DNA of 64,000 nucleotides from Cyanoderma ruficeps (taxonomy: Eukaryota; Chordata; Aves; Passeriformes; Timaliidae), in assembly GCA_008694505.1 (NCBI GenBank), contig VZDJ01006585.1:10877061-10941060 (forward strand), given 5' to 3'. Numbering within the stretch: the stretch's first letter is position 1; the number at the start of each line of letters is the position of its first letter. Shown in pieces: positions 62,174 through 64,000 of the stretch. The notes under the pieces were generated by a model. It was not told the origin of the DNA, did no database searches, and saw only the letters and a list, made by a program, of their open reading frames with translations. The position numbers and the translations under genes were made by a program.

Positions 62174-64000
62174 TATATTATTGTCTCAGAGTGAATGAGC
62201 TGGTTAAATTAACTTGAAACACAGTAATATTTTTATGAGGGGAAAACCATATATCTGTACAACTTAATAATTTTGTTACATATTTCCTCCATGACAACCA
62301 TTCAGCCATTTATCTTTTGCTTTGAATTTTAAGACAAAGAATCTGAAATCTACAGTTTTCATCAACTTTTCATGCATTTGAGAAGCTTAAAAGTCTTCTT
62401 TTAAAAAATGAGCACAGGCACTCAGGACATGCTTTCAGCCTCCCTGCTGTCATCACATAGTCTACTCTATATAAAGAACAATCATTGTGAAAAAGGCTTG
62501 GAGCACTCTCAGCAGTTCCCAGAAGCTGGGAAAGATCTCTTGGAAACCATGGCATAATTTAACATGGGTGATGGAAAAATGATCGGCCTTATTGCTGGCT
62601 CATGCCCATTGCAAGAAAGAAATGGCTTCCATCCAACATTCCCTCTTGGTGCTGGGCAAATAGCAGTTTGAATTGAAAAATGAAAAACCTTGATTGCTTG
62701 AACTCAAAGTCATTCCTACATCAAAACTTCTTTAAGATCCACAAAAAAGATAAACATAACACAGGACAAAGGATAATCACTATGGAAAATTATTTTATAT
62801 AATAATTAATGAATAAGGCACTGTCTGTGTTAATGAGACAGTTTGGAAGACTATGGTTCTAAAACAATAAAGCAGGCTAACAAAAGTCATGGTTCTATTT
62901 AAGCTGCATTTTCGCTTTGACTTGTAGCAATTCTTTCAGCATGGCTGTGTTTCCAGATTAAATTTTAGAAAGACCTTGACTGGGATTATTGAGAAATTGG
63001 CTGTGGAAAGATTTTATAGGCTTTGTCCCCACAATCAGTAAGACTAGAATTCAGTATGTTTACGTTTCTCTCCAAAATACCTAGAAACATATAATGCTAG
63101 GAAACATCATGCATTTTGCTTTTCCTCCTACATACTAGGATCAATAGAAAAGTGCTGTGGGTGCACAGGAACAAAAAAGAATTACATTGTGCATTTCTGG
63201 TGCAAGGCAGATATTTCCATATGATAATATTCAAAAAAAGGCATTAAAATCAAGAGTAATTTCAAAATGTCTGTGGAGATATGTCAGGATATTAAAGGTA
63301 ATTAGGTACTAAACTGGGGATAAATTAGTAATACATCTAAGAACAGTATTCTTTAAGAATATAATTTAAACTTTTGAATTAATTTTCAACAGAAAGAATT
63401 TCTCACACATAAGTTTCTGAGTGAAATCAAATGAATATACCAATTCTTTTTTCCTAGAAAATACCAATTTATTTGAAGCCTGAGCTTTTCTTTCGAAAGC
63501 AACAAAAAGATGAAAGCAAGTATTTCTAAATATAAAAAAGAGTGCTTGTTCACTAGTTGCAGATTGCATGTACTTGAAAAGAAGTAGTTCTGATTTATAA
63601 AAAAAGGAGTGTTTTATGGAAAGAAAGGTAATAAATGATTGGTTGTTCCAAAATATTAGATCTACACCATGCATGTGTTTGTTGCTGGTCTTCAGGTGCA
63701 GCTGGGGTGAGGTTGGAGATGATGCATTGAGAAATGGGTCACAAAGAGTAAGGGTTGAACAAGGGGACACAATGCAATCCCACACAAATACCTTGAATGC
63801 TCTGAACTACTTTTTCTAATGTGTCATCAGAGAAGAGGCTGGTCAGTGCACAGAGACTGGAAGTGATGGACTTGTGAATGACCCGGCTGAATCTGACACC
63901 CGAATCTGATTGACCTCCCCATGGGGTGTGCTAGCACTGCAGTTCAGGGACTAAAAAAGGTGAATCCCACAGTTGCATGGAATTTGCAACCACTGAAATG
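62174..64000. other. AT-rich stretch to window end, nothing recognised
   Basis: No gene or repeat family is recognised. A 139-residue minus-strand frame (63785-63366) is phenylalanine-, lysine- and serine-rich with no motif. 63820-64000 is slightly more GC-rich but unassigned. Confidence 0.45.

Noticed and set aside
63366..63785. 139-residue minus-strand frame
   Set aside because: Low-complexity residues (F, K, S), no domain; overlapping plus frame is equally meaningless.
1..64000. CRISPR arrays, operons, ribosome binding sites, tRNA and rRNA genes
   Set aside because: None seen. The window is vertebrate repeat-rich DNA, and no regularly spaced direct repeats, tRNA-like folds or rRNA blocks were recognised by eye.

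Overview
This window looks like a piece of a bird genome and contains no protein-coding gene I can recognise. The case for a bird is the repeat content. There are many fragments of CR1 LINEs (several with the typical avian 3' end) and several retroviral LTRs of types I know from bird genomes. No SINE-rich mammalian pattern is seen. The sequence is AT-rich, has one 345-base assembly gap (32249-32593) and five single N bases, and reads as intergenic or deep intronic DNA. Family names below come from recognition by eye, not from a database search.

Layout: 1-2115 holds two CR1 copies in opposite directions. 2116-8295 is plain apart from an LTR (about 5313-5938). 8296-13300 is the most complex part: a CR1 3' piece, an antisense LTR (9331-9891), and an old antisense CR1 ORF2 copy split into 10080-10405 and 12330-13300. 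The DNA between those two pieces includes an LTR (about 10967-12264), and that LTR was in turn invaded by a second LTR (11324-12015) with a clear ATTAC target duplication. 15431-17160 holds CR1 pieces in a head-to-head arrangement and a CR1 endonuclease remnant. 22929-25542 holds a retroviral LTR with its primer-binding region (42-bp tandem duplication) and a 1.18-kb solo LTR with CCTTG duplications. 27560-29362 holds a partial LTR abutting a CR1 whose 3' tail was split by a further LTR. 32594-33304 is an LTR cut by the assembly gap. 35971-37545, 47978-48637, 52590-52990 and 58206-58625 are further CR1 remnants. The rest (notably 37.5-48 kb, 49-52.5 kb and 53-64 kb) shows only short low-complexity tracts and no recognisable gene.

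No genes work together here. The biology is a layered record of transposon insertion. Old CR1s came first, LTR retroviruses landed in or next to them, recombination left solo LTRs, and at least one later LTR landed in an earlier one. All open frames that resemble known proteins are broken CR1 ORF1/ORF2 pieces. The only non-repeat candidate for an exon is a weak one on the minus strand at 61935-62131. I found no convincing undescribed system.
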